DNA of 64,000 bases from Dolomedes plantarius (lineage: Eukaryota > Arthropoda > Arachnida > Araneae > Dolomedidae): NCBI GenBank assembly GCA_907164885.2, contig OU015496.1, positions 163,915,850-163,979,849 of the forward strand, read 5' to 3'. The first letter of the stretch is position 1. Each line of letters opens with the position of its first letter. Below the pieces are notes generated by a model. The model was not told the origin of the DNA and did no database searches. It saw only the letters and a list, made by a program, of their open reading frames with translations. Made by a program: the position numbers and the translations under genes. Shown one piece after another: positions 21,430-32,061 of the stretch.

Positions 21430-22540
21430 CTGCAAGGGAAAATCGTTCGAGTGTATACCCGGACGCGTAGAGACGAAACTTAGGCTTAGATGACAGCTCA
21501 TTTTAAAGTCCCGAACTTATGACAAAACTGGAGTAGTTTTTTTGGGTATATTCAACAGGTGGAAGCAGCCACACCACACTGGTACGCTTCTATATATTCA
21601 AGCTGACGCACCAGCCATTTTGCTGTTCATGGTCACCAAGTGAGGTCGCTTTTTTCTTATCTGACGCGTATAGAAACGTTCTTTACCGTTTGAGCCTTTT
21701 CTTAAATGACTTGTTCTTTAGTGACTAATATATTTATTCAAGTTTTTAAATTTCACCGGAGAGGGAAATTTAAAATTATATGCATCTCCTCACATCTTCA
21801 AATCAATTTTACATCCTTTAATGCTAATTACTCAAAAATAATATACGTTTGAAAAACCTTTTACTTTGCTTTGAATCATAATTTGGCCTATATGTACAAA
21901 ATGTAATAAAAAAAAAAGATTGTTTTAACGGCGAATCAGCAGTACAGCACGACGCTGAATCGAATACCTCCCTTTAATTTAATTTAAGGTGCATGGCTAT
22001 TTCTACGATTCCTTTAGCGTAAAAAAATTAATGACTAAAATTTTACAGCAGATCAACGTAAAAGGAAAATTGCTACTTTTTTGCCGTAAAATTTGCTGTT
22101 TTGCTCGAAGACTGGCATAAATTTGCTGTGAAAGAATGTTCATAATATTTTGCTATTTAAAGAAAGATTATTTTTCATAGTCACTGTAAGAATATTTACC
22201 TAAGTCTATTTCTGCATATATCATTTGCTTTTTTATTTATTGATTTTATATTTTTGGGGAAGAGTTTAAATTTTTATGTTCCTTAAAGTTAAGTGTAAAA
22301 GCACTTTTTCTCTAATTAATTTTTTTTTCAATAACAGAATTTTAATTCTGGTACTTGGTACGAATCGGGGGCGAGGTCTTACTAGAAAAGGGCATCGACC
22401 TCAGTTCAATTTTGCGTATTTCTATTCGAATAAAAACAGAGTTGAAATGAGATAATAAGGCCCACAAAATTGACCCTGTGCTTCACGTAGGTAGGTAAAT
22501 TTTCAAAGGTCTTTTCTATAAAATATATCAATATTATTAG
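21430..22540. other. No gene seen
   Basis: Upstream flank of the candidate minus-strand gene, then AT-rich DNA leading into a tandem array. The stretch near 21590-21660 is GC-richer but shows no clear open frame. Confidence 0.5.
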
Positions 22541-22552
22541 GTTAATTCAAAG

Positions 22553-23172
22553 CTATTCCTTCTTCAGTACACAATAAAAAATTTTAGCCTTTGAAAAGAA
22601 GACCTACTTTTATATTATGTACAACAATTAACAAAGAATTACAACAGTTGTAAGTGTTGGCTAAAATATATAATTATTATTATGCTACTTCAAAACTATT
22701 CCTTCTTCAGTAAGCAATAGTAAACAATAAAAATTTTTGTCATTTGAAAGAAGAACTATTTAAATAATTATGCACAATAATTAACAAAGAATGACAAAAG
22801 TTGTCACTGTTGTCTAAATTATAACAATGTTAATAGGTTTCTTCAAAAATATTTCTTCTTTAGTAAACAACAGTAAACAACAAAAAGTTTTCTTCATTTG
22901 AAAAGAAGAACTATTTAAATAATTATGCACAATAATTAACAAAGAATGACAAAAGTTGTCACTGTTGACAAAACTATATCATCATTATTAAGTTACTTCA
23001 GAACTATTCCTTCTTCAGTAAACAATAGTAAACAATAAAAATGTTCTTCATTTGAAAAGAAGAACTATTTAAATAATTATGCACAATAATTAACAAAGAA
23101 TGACAAAAATTGTCACTGTTGACAAAAATATATCATCATTATTAAGTTACTTCAGAACTATTCCTTCTTATA
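22553..23172. repeat. Tandem array, ~154-bp unit, four copies
   Basis: The landmark CTATTCCTTCTT recurs, with mutations, at about 22553, 22696, 22849, 23004 and 23158, giving spacings of 143, 153, 155 and 154 bp. Each unit also carries AACAATTAACAAAGAAT-type and TTGTCACTGTTG-type segments. The two right-hand units are nearly identical and the left one is most diverged, as expected for unequal exchange with decay at an edge. Confidence 0.85.
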
Positions 23173-23990
23173 TTTAAGAAAACTAGCCAAACACAGAAAA
23201 GCTTATCTTTGGGATTCAAAAAATTTTAAAGTAATAGCAAAATTAGCTACGAAATGTTCTACAGATTTTTTTTTTAGAGTTATTTTAACAAAGTATGAGT
23301 TGAAATTTTTTTTTAAATTTCACATCATCTATTCCTTTAAGCTAAATTTTAAGAGATGAGAGCAAAACTTCTAATTGCGAAATACAATCAAAACTGATTT
23401 GAAAATCGCAGGCACATCCGGGTTTTTATGGTTGTTATTTTCCCTTCTGAGGATAGTACTAGTTTATTTAAGAATGCGTAATGATGCTCACCTTCTGTTT
23501 TATTATGTTGACGAAACTTACGCAAAGTTTCGTTTTGTTCCAGTTTTCTTTGACCGCCTGAGTGAAAACCAGTATTAGAATTTTTACTACTAACAGTTTA
23601 TGATTTGCTAAAGTAAGTTTAGTTGTTTACTTGCATATCACCTTGTTTTGGATTTACGATAAATTTGTTTCTTGGATATTTTAGTTTGTTTTATTAAGTT
23701 TCTTTCTGTGCTACTTTCATGGTTCGCGGAATGAAAACCAATTTAAAATTATCGTTTTACTTACTTTAGTTTTCCGATTTCTTTTCATCCCTTTTTAATT
23801 TTTTATGATTAGTTTTTATCATTAAACGTTTAAGCTTATTTTATTAAGGCTGGGGTGAACCGAGAGCGCTCTAGGGAGACGAACGCATTCGAAGTGATTT
23901 TTTAATAGATCTCTATGGTCAGATACAGAGAAATATTCTCTCTCTTACATGAGTTTAAATGCATTATTCTTTTAAGATTGCAGAGTCGTG

Positions 23991-23993
<3 letters not shown>
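23173..23993. other. No gene seen
   Basis: AT-rich DNA between the tandem array and an (AT)n tract. The frame at 23375-23578 has no recognisable motif. Confidence 0.55.
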
Positions 23994-25103
<1,110 letters not shown>

Positions 25104-25233
25104 GTTTACAAATGTAAATTACTTAATATGAAACAAACTATTTCACCTAAAATATTTTTCCTCTTCATAATTTTTTATTACTGTCTTGGTGTTATAGCCG
25201 GCATCCGGGAGTATTGCCTGCCTTAAAACATGT

Positions 25234-26321
25234 TGTAGCGAACTGAGGTTCGTAGTTTCAACCAGTAGATGAACTAACACACCAGGTATACATCACTCAT
25301 TACATAAACAAAACAAATGCAATTTATTGAGCAATTTGATGATGATGAGATATGTACACTGCACAGATGTAAGATGAACTTCGTAAACTTAGGAAATCAT
25401 ACTCGATTTAATCGGCGTGGGGCGGAGTAAGAACACAGAAGTCCGCTAGGCTAGCAGAACTGGCTCTGCTTCAATGATGAAGAAACGGCACTTCGTCCTG
25501 ATGGGAAAGGGGCTCCCCAATAATATCAACGGCGGTGACCACTGCACGCACCCGGTAGCGATGAAAATATTAAATTAAGGAGAAAGGACTCCTCACTGGA
25601 AAATAAGGTAGCAAAGGCTACTTCCACGAAGACTGGTCTCCGACAAATTAGCGGAGTATGTTTACTCCTGCAGGAACTAAATCGTCGCTGCAAACAGTCA
25701 CAAGGGACTCTTGAACCTCTAAGGGCGGCAAACCCGGCTGCTCTTAAACTGGACCCGCTACGTGTCAGGAACAAAAAAGACGCAAGCCACGACTAAGGGG
25801 TCCATTCTCTTTTATAGGAGAGCCTCCACCGGATATTGCATCACTCTCCGAAAAGGTCGAACGATCTAGAACAAGTGAGCAACGGAAATGGGTTTCCTGG
25901 GGCGATAATGAAGTATTTCCCCCGGGTCTAAAGCGGCCGCCTTTTTAGTTTGTCCTCAAAGCCACTTCAAAGAGTCTCAAAGGGCCGCTTCGGTAAAATG
26001 CGAAGGGCACGAGTCCTTTTGTTTAGGCACGCGACGCCTCCAGGATGTTGCTTAACAACTGATAGTTCATGAATGAAAAGCACCTGGAGTCTCCTGTCAT
26101 TTATAACTGACGTCAACCGGTGTCACCCGGCGGCGATGACTAAATCAAGAAAAATGACCGAGGTCTCCTAACGTTCTGTGGAACAAGTCTATCGGATGAA
26201 CAAAGGGGAAAATGCCATCAGCATTTTGCCACCGGAGTTGTCGGGATTCTTTTGATGACTCTCAGGCCGAGATAGAAGAATTTCTTTTGTTAACGGAGAG
26301 GTTGAAATGCAATACTCTACA
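25234..26321 (-). repeat. 3' LTR of the Gmr1-like element
   Basis: Minus-strand LTR with a TATA box (TATAAAAG, 25809-25816) and a polyadenylation signal (AATAAA, 25323-25328), giving U3 of roughly 500 bp and R plus U5 of about 580 bp. The polypurine tract lies just outside at 26322-26337. An 82-residue frame begins about 35 nt downstream of the TATA box in both LTRs. Confidence 0.95.
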
Positions 26322-26337
26322 TAACCCCCCCTGCCGT
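26322..26337 (-). other. Polypurine tract
   Basis: On the minus strand the run GGCAGGGGGGGTTA directly precedes the LTR start TGTAGAG, the expected site for priming plus-strand DNA synthesis. Confidence 0.8.
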
Positions 26338-26580
26338 TAAAGTTTTCAATGTGGTTGCATATTGAAAACCAACGTTTCGTGTGGGTGGTTCCCAATTCTG
26401 CTATCTAATGTACCAGTTCCAACAGTTTTTTTTTCTACTACACAAAAAAATACACAATTCTAACAAGTACTTACACATGCACTAACTGGATTACTAAAAA
26501 CAAACACAAATAAATTCATGGTACTACCAATTAATTCTCTATGCTACTACACTTACAAATCTAAGGTAATTCGCGGACGT
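26338..26580 (-). other. 3' untranslated region of the element
   Basis: About 240 bp between the RNase H stop codon and the polypurine tract, with no open frame and no env gene. Confidence 0.8.
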
Positions 26581-28824
26581 TTAAGGAATGCATCTGCTTA
26601 ATGCGTCAGCGTTTGTATTCTGTCTTCCCGGCTTGTGTTCTACCCGAAAACAAAATTGCTGCAACATAAGTTGCCACCGAAAAAGACGGCCATTTGAACT
26701 ATCATTCTTCTTGAGCCATACCAATGGATTATGGTCGGTCACGATTTTGAATTCGCTTCCGTCCAGATAGTAATGAAGTTTTTTTAACGCGAATATGATC
26801 GCCAAGCACTCTTTTTCTGTGGTGCTGTATTTCCTTTCGGGCTCAGAGAACTTCCTACTCAGGTACAGGATAGGATGTTCCTTATCGCCTATTTGTTGGG
26901 CCAACACTACCCCGGCTCCCAGATCGGATGCGTCCGTTTGGACGATAAATGGAACAGAAAAATCAGGAGCTCGTAGCACAGGTGTTTTTATAAGAGCGTC
27001 TTTCAAAGTGGTGAACGCTGCCTTGCAAGCTTCGTCCCACACAACCGCCGCGCGTTTCTCCCGTCCTTTTAACGCATCGGTTAAGGGGGCCGCTATCATA
27101 GAATAATTTGGAATATAGTGCGCGTAATACCCAGTGAGACCCAGAAATGCCCGGATACTCGTCTTTGTCTCTGGCCGGGGAAATTCCCTGATGCATTTTA
27201 CCTTTAATTCGGCGGGATTTCGATAACCTCCGCCGACCATGTGCCCCAAGTATTTTACATGGTTTTGGGCGAACCGACATTTCGATGATTTGATTGTGAG
27301 CTGCGCTTGCGCTACACGACTTAACACGATATCTAAATGCTTCAGATGCTCGTCCCAGGTCTTAGAAAATATCGCGATGTCGTCGATATATGGAACGGCA
27401 TACTCCTCACACCCATTTAGGACGTCAGCCATGAGCTTACTGAAAAAGAAAGGTGCGTTTTTAAGCCCGAAAGGCATCCGCAAAGGCCTGAATGTCCCGA
27501 ATGAGGTGACAAAAGCCGCAATGCGTTGGGCCCTTTCTGTCAAGGGGATTTGCCAATACCCCTTTGCAAGATCGAGTATTGTTATGAAATCAGATCCTGC
27601 AACCTGTTCAACCCTTTCCTCTATGTTGGGGAGGGGGTAATATTCGGTGCGAATTATTTCGTTCAACCTACGATAATCAATACAGGGTCTCGGCTCACGA
27701 CCATCGGTTTCTACCAAAATGATAGGCGAGGTATAATCAGACTCACCTACTTCTATCACTCCTAACTTTAACATTTTGTCAATCTCCAACTTCAAGATTT
27801 CATTCTGTCGGTGTGACGTTTTGTATGGTCTAGACCTAACGACCTTATCCGAGATCAGCTCTATGTCATGCGTAACTTTCTCGGTTTTTCCTGGGTTATT
27901 AGAAAAAATATTTGCATGGCTACACAATAATTTCTTTAATTCCCTTTGTTGAGTGAGATTTAGACGAGCGTCAAGTTCGCTCTCGCGCACAATCTCCTCG
28001 TAATCGAAATCGGTAGCACCGGTTTCAAAAACGTGGATTGCGAAATCATCCTCAGTACCAATTTCGACTTTACCTTCATAAACCCAATTTATAGTTTCGG
28101 GACGCCTGATATAGGGCTTCAGCATATTAATATGGTAAATGCTGGATTTCTGTCTAGGTCCGGGAGTTTGCACTCGATAATTCGTCTCGGATATGCGAGC
28201 TTCAATTTTCCCTGGTCCTATCCACTTCGGCGCCATTTTGCTAGGCCGAGATAAAGAGAAAATCAGAACTAAATCTCCAACCTCGAAATGCCTTTTAACT
28301 GCGCTCTTATCATACGCTTCCTTACGCTTAGATTGTTCTTCACCCATTTTCTGAGCAGCTAACTCTCGCGCTCTTTTTAATCTATTCACTAGGGTAAGGA
28401 CGTGCTCTGTCACGGGTCTCTCTTCCTCACAACCTCCCATCCAACCTTCGTACAATAAAACTTCAGGTGTTCGTAGGTTTTTTCCATACAACAGTTCGGC
28501 CGGTGAGAATCCCGTACTATTATGCGTTATAGTCCGAATCGCGAGGAGCGAGGCTGGTAAATGACGTTCCCAACTCTCCCCGTTTTCCAAACACAGGACT
28601 TTTAACAGTCTCTTAAGTGTTCGGTGGAATCTCTCTACAGGGTTGCTTTGTGGGTGCCCCACTGAACTATGCGTCACCTTGATGCCGAATTTCTCAAAAA
28701 ATTCGCACGTTAACTCGCTCGTAAAAGACGTGCCATTGTCGCATTGCACCTCTTTCGGGAACCCGGTTCTACTGAATACATGCAATAAGGCATCCGTGAC
28801 AGATAATGACGTTAGGTTTTTCAC
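26581..28824 (-). CDS. Pol: integrase core, RT and RNase H
   Basis: A 747-residue open frame. Integrase catalytic residues are Asp29 (CDNGTSF) and Glu64 (NPVERFHRT), 34 residues apart. The GPY/F module follows at about 197-240 (KWIGPGKI, YHINMLKPY). A linker precedes RT at about 330-510 with CIDYRRLN, LDLAKGYWQI, MPFGLKNAP and the catalytic YIDD at 479-482. RNase H at about 625-745 has Asp631 (QTDASDLG), Glu670/672, Asp697 (VTDHNP) and Asp740 (NADALSR), so its active site is complete. The true reading frame continues upstream through an in-frame TGA at 28882-28884 into the integrase zinc-binding domain. The ATG at 28824 is therefore an internal Met and not the native start. All RT and RNase H residues look intact. 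Confidence 0.93.
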   Translation of the reverse strand: MKNLTSLSVTDALLHVFSRTGFPKEVQCDNGTSFTSELTCEFFEKFGIKVTHSSVGHPQSNPVERFHRTLKRLLKVLCLENGESWERHLPASLLAIRTITHNSTGFSPAELLYGKNLRTPEVLLYEGWMGGCEEERPVTEHVLTLVNRLKRARELAAQKMGEEQSKRKEAYDKSAVKRHFEVGDLVLIFSLSRPSKMAPKWIGPGKIEARISETNYRVQTPGPRQKSSIYHINMLKPYIRRPETINWVYEGKVEIGTEDDFAIHVFETGATDFDYEEIVRESELDARLNLTQQRELKKLLCSHANIFSNNPGKTEKVTHDIELISDKVVRSRPYKTSHRQNEILKLEIDKMLKLGVIEVGESDYTSPIILVETDGREPRPCIDYRRLNEIIRTEYYPLPNIEERVEQVAGSDFITILDLAKGYWQIPLTERAQRIAAFVTSFGTFRPLRMPFGLKNAPFFFSKLMADVLNGCEEYAVPYIDDIAIFSKTWDEHLKHLDIVLSRVAQAQLTIKSSKCRFAQNHVKYLGHMVGGGYRNPAELKVKCIREFPRPETKTSIRAFLGLTGYYAHYIPNYSMIAAPLTDALKGREKRAAVVWDEACKAAFTTLKDALIKTPVLRAPDFSVPFIVQTDASDLGAGVVLAQQIGDKEHPILYLSRKFSEPERKYSTTEKECLAIIFALKKLHYYLDGSEFKIVTDHNPLVWLKKNDSSNGRLFRWQLMLQQFCFRVEHKPGRQNTNADALSRCIP

Positions 28825-28881
28825 GGGAATTGCTTCAGGGAACTTTGAAGCTAAACATATACCGGTGATTAAGTACTTATT

Positions 28882-29381
28882 TCAATTCTCAGATTCGGGT
28901 AAAGGTCCGCAAGCATCGATGTTTATTTTGACAAATGGCTCGCTAATTATAGGCGTTAATCGCATGGGGAATCTCTTAGTATCTTGAGCATTTCCTATGC
29001 GCTGACATGCGTCGCACGACCTCACGTATTCCTCCATTTCTTGGTAACATCGGGGCCAAAAAAACGATTTGGCTAGCCTCTGTTTCGATTTCGTTGCACC
29101 TAAATGAGCATTTGTTGACTCATGGCATACTGCCAACAGTTTTTCCCTGAATACCTGTGGGACAACTAAAAGACTTCGTGTATCCCCAAAGTGGTCCCTC
29201 TGTTGTTTACACAGCAACCCGTTTATCACTACATAACCATTCTCGCCGGTTTGACCTGAACTTCCGACCCTTTTTAGCAATGCGGCCACTTCTGCACATT
29301 CCCGCTGTGCGTCTGCGAATTTCTCTGGGGAAACATTTAATAGACTCAACGCTGGGTCTTCGCGGTGGGGGGGGGGGGGGG
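28882..29381 (-). pseudogene. Pol: integrase zinc-binding domain
   Basis: In the same frame as the 747-residue segment, this ~155-residue stretch holds the HHCC zinc-binding module of retroviral-type integrases. CHESTNAHLGATKSKQRLA supplies the two His, followed by FFWPRCYQEMEEYVRSCDAC with the Cys pair. The catalytic core begins with INIDACGPLPES, containing the first catalytic Asp. It ends at a TGA (28882-28884), after which the same frame resumes. A single base change could explain the stop. The upstream boundary is a run of 15 C (29367-29381 on the complement) where the frame changes relative to gag-protease. Whether that is programmed slippage or a length mutation is open. Confidence 0.85.
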
Positions 29382-30650
29382 TAAAACTAACAAATTCGCC
29401 TGCTCCTCCCTTTCCAGTTGTGTCAAAACGATTGACTCCCCGTCTGAGGGACTATTGTCCGAACGCTCCCGGAGAACCTCGTTTGACTCAAGTGTCTGTG
29501 TACAGCTCTCTTGACATTTGGACTGCGAGCGCGTTATTGCATTGATTTGCATGCTCTTAGAGTTTTGTTGACCCTGTCTCAGAAGAGCTGCCGTTTGATT
29601 TCCCAATATGTATCTTTGTTGATTTGACCTGTCGCTAATTACACAAGCCTTTGTTGTTATATCTCCGTACTGGGAGTTCAGAATTACGCGCGCTAGGGGC
29701 ACGTTAATGGCACGAGTGTCTAACGGCTGAGTGAGCCAGACTGTCTCGCCGAGATAGTCGTCGGGCGAAATAAATCTTTTACAAACCAGATCAATCGTAC
29801 TACCCGTATCTCTAAGTATCTCACATACCTGGCCGTTCACAGTCCCTATACTCACATATGGTTTTAAGGGATCTGTGATTTCCAAATCGGCACCTATGGA
29901 GTTAACCTCTTCTTTTTTTGTTAATAACGGACACTGGGGCCTAATATGGCCGACCTCGTGGCAAAAATAGCACTTAATGTCTGTCACGCGCCTTTTGTCG
30001 AATTCTTTATGGTTCCATTCTTTACGGAGGTTTTCTTTTGGGCGAGGGGAGCTCACCTTATCTAAATTTCGTTCGGGTTGGTGTTGTTCGGGGAGGTTTT
30101 CAACTTTCTCTCCCGTTTTTACAGCCCCAAACATTTTACGTTGGTCGGGCGCGCGTCCCTCGAATTTCTTCGGCTGGTTAGGGGGCTTACCTGTTTTTCT
30201 GATAAGCTCAAACTGATCCGCGTCTTTGACCAAGGTTTCAGGGGACGTGTAATTCTCCCAATCCCTTATATTTTGCTCCCGGATTTCACTCCCCATCTTC
30301 CGTTTTAATTGGTCGACCAGAAAGAGATCTTTTAACGCCTCAAAAGTTGTAACACCAAGACCCTCTATCCAACCTTCAAAATACGTCTTTATTTCGAAAA
30401 GATAATCTTTCCATAGGGTTCCTGGCTTACGCTGGTGTCTAACAAACTTCTGGCGAAAAGCTTCAGGACTGAGCCTGAATCGCTCGAGAAGCACGCTCTT
30501 AACATGGGAATATTTTTGTGTGTCCTCGACTTTTTCCCGTAACACAATGGCCACTACCGATAATGGTAACAGGCTAATTAAACTGCCTGACCATTCAGCT
30601 TCTGGTATTTTTAAATGCTGTGCCTGCCGTTCAAAAATGCAAAGGTACAT
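29346..30650 (-). CDS. Gag capsid, nucleocapsid and protease
   Basis: A 434-residue open frame. Residues ~59-150 form a capsid segment resembling the SCAN dimerisation domain: SPEAFRQKFVRHQRKPGTLW, then ALKDLFLVDQLKRKM and SPETLVKDADQFEL. A basic, Pro-rich linker leads to a CCHC zinc knuckle at ~227-240 (CYFCHEVGHIRPQC). The protease has the active-site motif DTGS at 281-284 within CEILRDTGSTIDLV. The frame ends just after LVLPPPPP, at the 15-C tract that separates it from integrase. Its start overlaps the upstream gag frame at 30611-30650 in a different frame, so the Met at 30650 is probably internal and one indel has split gag. Gag and protease are in one frame. Confidence 0.88.
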   Translation of the reverse strand: MYLCIFERQAQHLKIPEAEWSGSLISLLPLSVVAIVLREKVEDTQKYSHVKSVLLERFRLSPEAFRQKFVRHQRKPGTLWKDYLFEIKTYFEGWIEGLGVTTFEALKDLFLVDQLKRKMGSEIREQNIRDWENYTSPETLVKDADQFELIRKTGKPPNQPKKFEGRAPDQRKMFGAVKTGEKVENLPEQHQPERNLDKVSSPRPKENLRKEWNHKEFDKRRVTDIKCYFCHEVGHIRPQCPLLTKKEEVNSIGADLEITDPLKPYVSIGTVNGQVCEILRDTGSTIDLVCKRFISPDDYLGETVWLTQPLDTRAINVPLARVILNSQYGDITTKACVISDRSNQQRYILGNQTAALLRQGQQNSKSMQINAITRSQSKCQESCTQTLESNEVLRERSDNSPSDGESIVLTQLEREEQANLLVLPPPPPTAKTQR

Positions 30651-31144
30651 CTTATATCAGTTTCTTCCGGGTCAAATTTTTGCATTATGTGCCTTAATGA
30701 GTGTCCCGCAGGTCTCGGAGGACTAACAGACGGACTCTCTTGGGGGGTTTCCCTACTCAGTCTTAATTTGGCTAGCTCAAACTCTCGCTCTTGTTGAGCT
30801 AATCTATCCTCCCGTTCTTGTTGAGCTAATTCATCTTCCCGTTTTTGCCGGGCTAACCGTTCTTCCCGTTTTTGCCGGGCTAACCGTTCTTCCCGTTTTT
30901 GCCGGGCTAACCGTTCTTCCCGTTTTTGCCGGGCTAACCGTTCTTCCCGCTCTCGTTGCTCGTTTTCTATACGGGTCTCCATAATTTCAGCTAACAACCC
31001 TTCAGCCAATTTTACATTGTAATCTGCTGAACTTTCAATTTTTTTGATCATCTCAAGCTTCAGCATTCCCAAATCTACCTCACAACTCATTTCTATAGCG
31101 AGGTTAACTAAGTCCTCTTTCTTTGCACGAACAAGAGAACCCAT
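30611..31144 (-). CDS. Gag N-terminal region with coiled-coil repeats
   Basis: A 177-residue frame that starts MGSLVRAKKEDLVNLAIEM about 900 nt downstream of the 5' LTR and is the likely native gag start. Residues ~64-110 contain four near-identical nine-residue repeats, RQKREERLA, encoded by a 27-bp tandem repeat, followed by variants ELAQQERED and RLAQQEREF. The heptad-like Glu/Arg/Leu pattern predicts a charged coiled coil for Gag multimerisation. After a Pro-rich stretch the frame reads QKFDPEETDI and then loses register to the 434-residue frame. A one-base indel near 30650 is the simplest explanation. Confidence 0.82.
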   Translation of the reverse strand: MGSLVRAKKEDLVNLAIEMSCEVDLGMLKLEMIKKIESSADYNVKLAEGLLAEIMETRIENEQREREERLARQKREERLARQKREERLARQKREERLARQKREDELAQQEREDRLAQQEREFELAKLRLSRETPQESPSVSPPRPAGHSLRHIMQKFDPEETDIRCTFAFLNGRHSI

Positions 31145-32061
31145 GTTTGACAGAATACAAAGCTATTACAATACTACACAGAATACTACACACTATTATC
31201 AACCCTGAGGTAGTAATTACTTTAAAACCTGAACACAAAATGCAACTACACAAGACTATCAATTAACGTACACATGCAATGCATTAACAAAAATGAACTA
31301 AATTAATTTTAAAATTCCGCTTGCGATGTTACTATTTTAAGGTTCATAAAAGATAATTCACTTTGCTTTTAACATATAACAAAAATCCACAATGCAAAAT
31401 AGTTAAACACAATGTAGTTACACTATTTCTTTTGAGCACAGTTACATTCCTTAATTTCTGGGAACTAATTTAACACACTACTATTTCAATAAAAATTCTA
31501 CTTTACACAATATCACTAGTTCTTATTTTACTTCACATTGCAAAAAAATTCTTAACACCTTTTAAGTTCAGATCAAGCTATTAATTACGGTTATTAAATT
31601 CAACAATTTAATTCTCCTAATTCTGAGCAAACAACCAAAATATTATTCACTAAACTACTGTTGGATACCAGCACAAAAGAGAAACAGAATGGTACTCACA
31701 ATTTGATGTGAAGACTGGCATCTAGTTGGCACTGCAGCAAGTTTATCAGATGGCACAAGAACGTCTAACTTTCTACTCTAATTCACAGGATACACACACC
31801 CGCGATAGCACTTTCACACAGTCTCAGTTCTGAAACACGCGCGAATGTCACTAAGGAAATTAACACTGCAGCAGTTTAGCAGATTCCACAAGAACGTCAG
31901 CCGCTCTACACTACTTCACAGGATACACACCCGCAATAGCACTTTCGCACAGTCACAGTTCTGAACACACGCGACTGTCACTAAGGAAAAACAAAATGTT
32001 CCTACTCTCGCTTCTTTTCGTCGGAACGTTGCCACCAATTTATGAATGAATATATACCTTC
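31145..32061 (-). other. 5' leader and primer-binding region of the element
   Basis: About 900 bp between the 5' LTR and the gag start, without an open frame. A candidate tRNA primer-binding site, TGGTGGCAACGTTCCGACG on the minus strand (32019-32037), lies about 25 nt inside the LTR, slightly further than the usual few bases. The region 31720-31990 holds two diverged copies of a segment with ACACCCGC..ATAGCACTTTC and CACGCG.. motifs. Confidence 0.6.
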
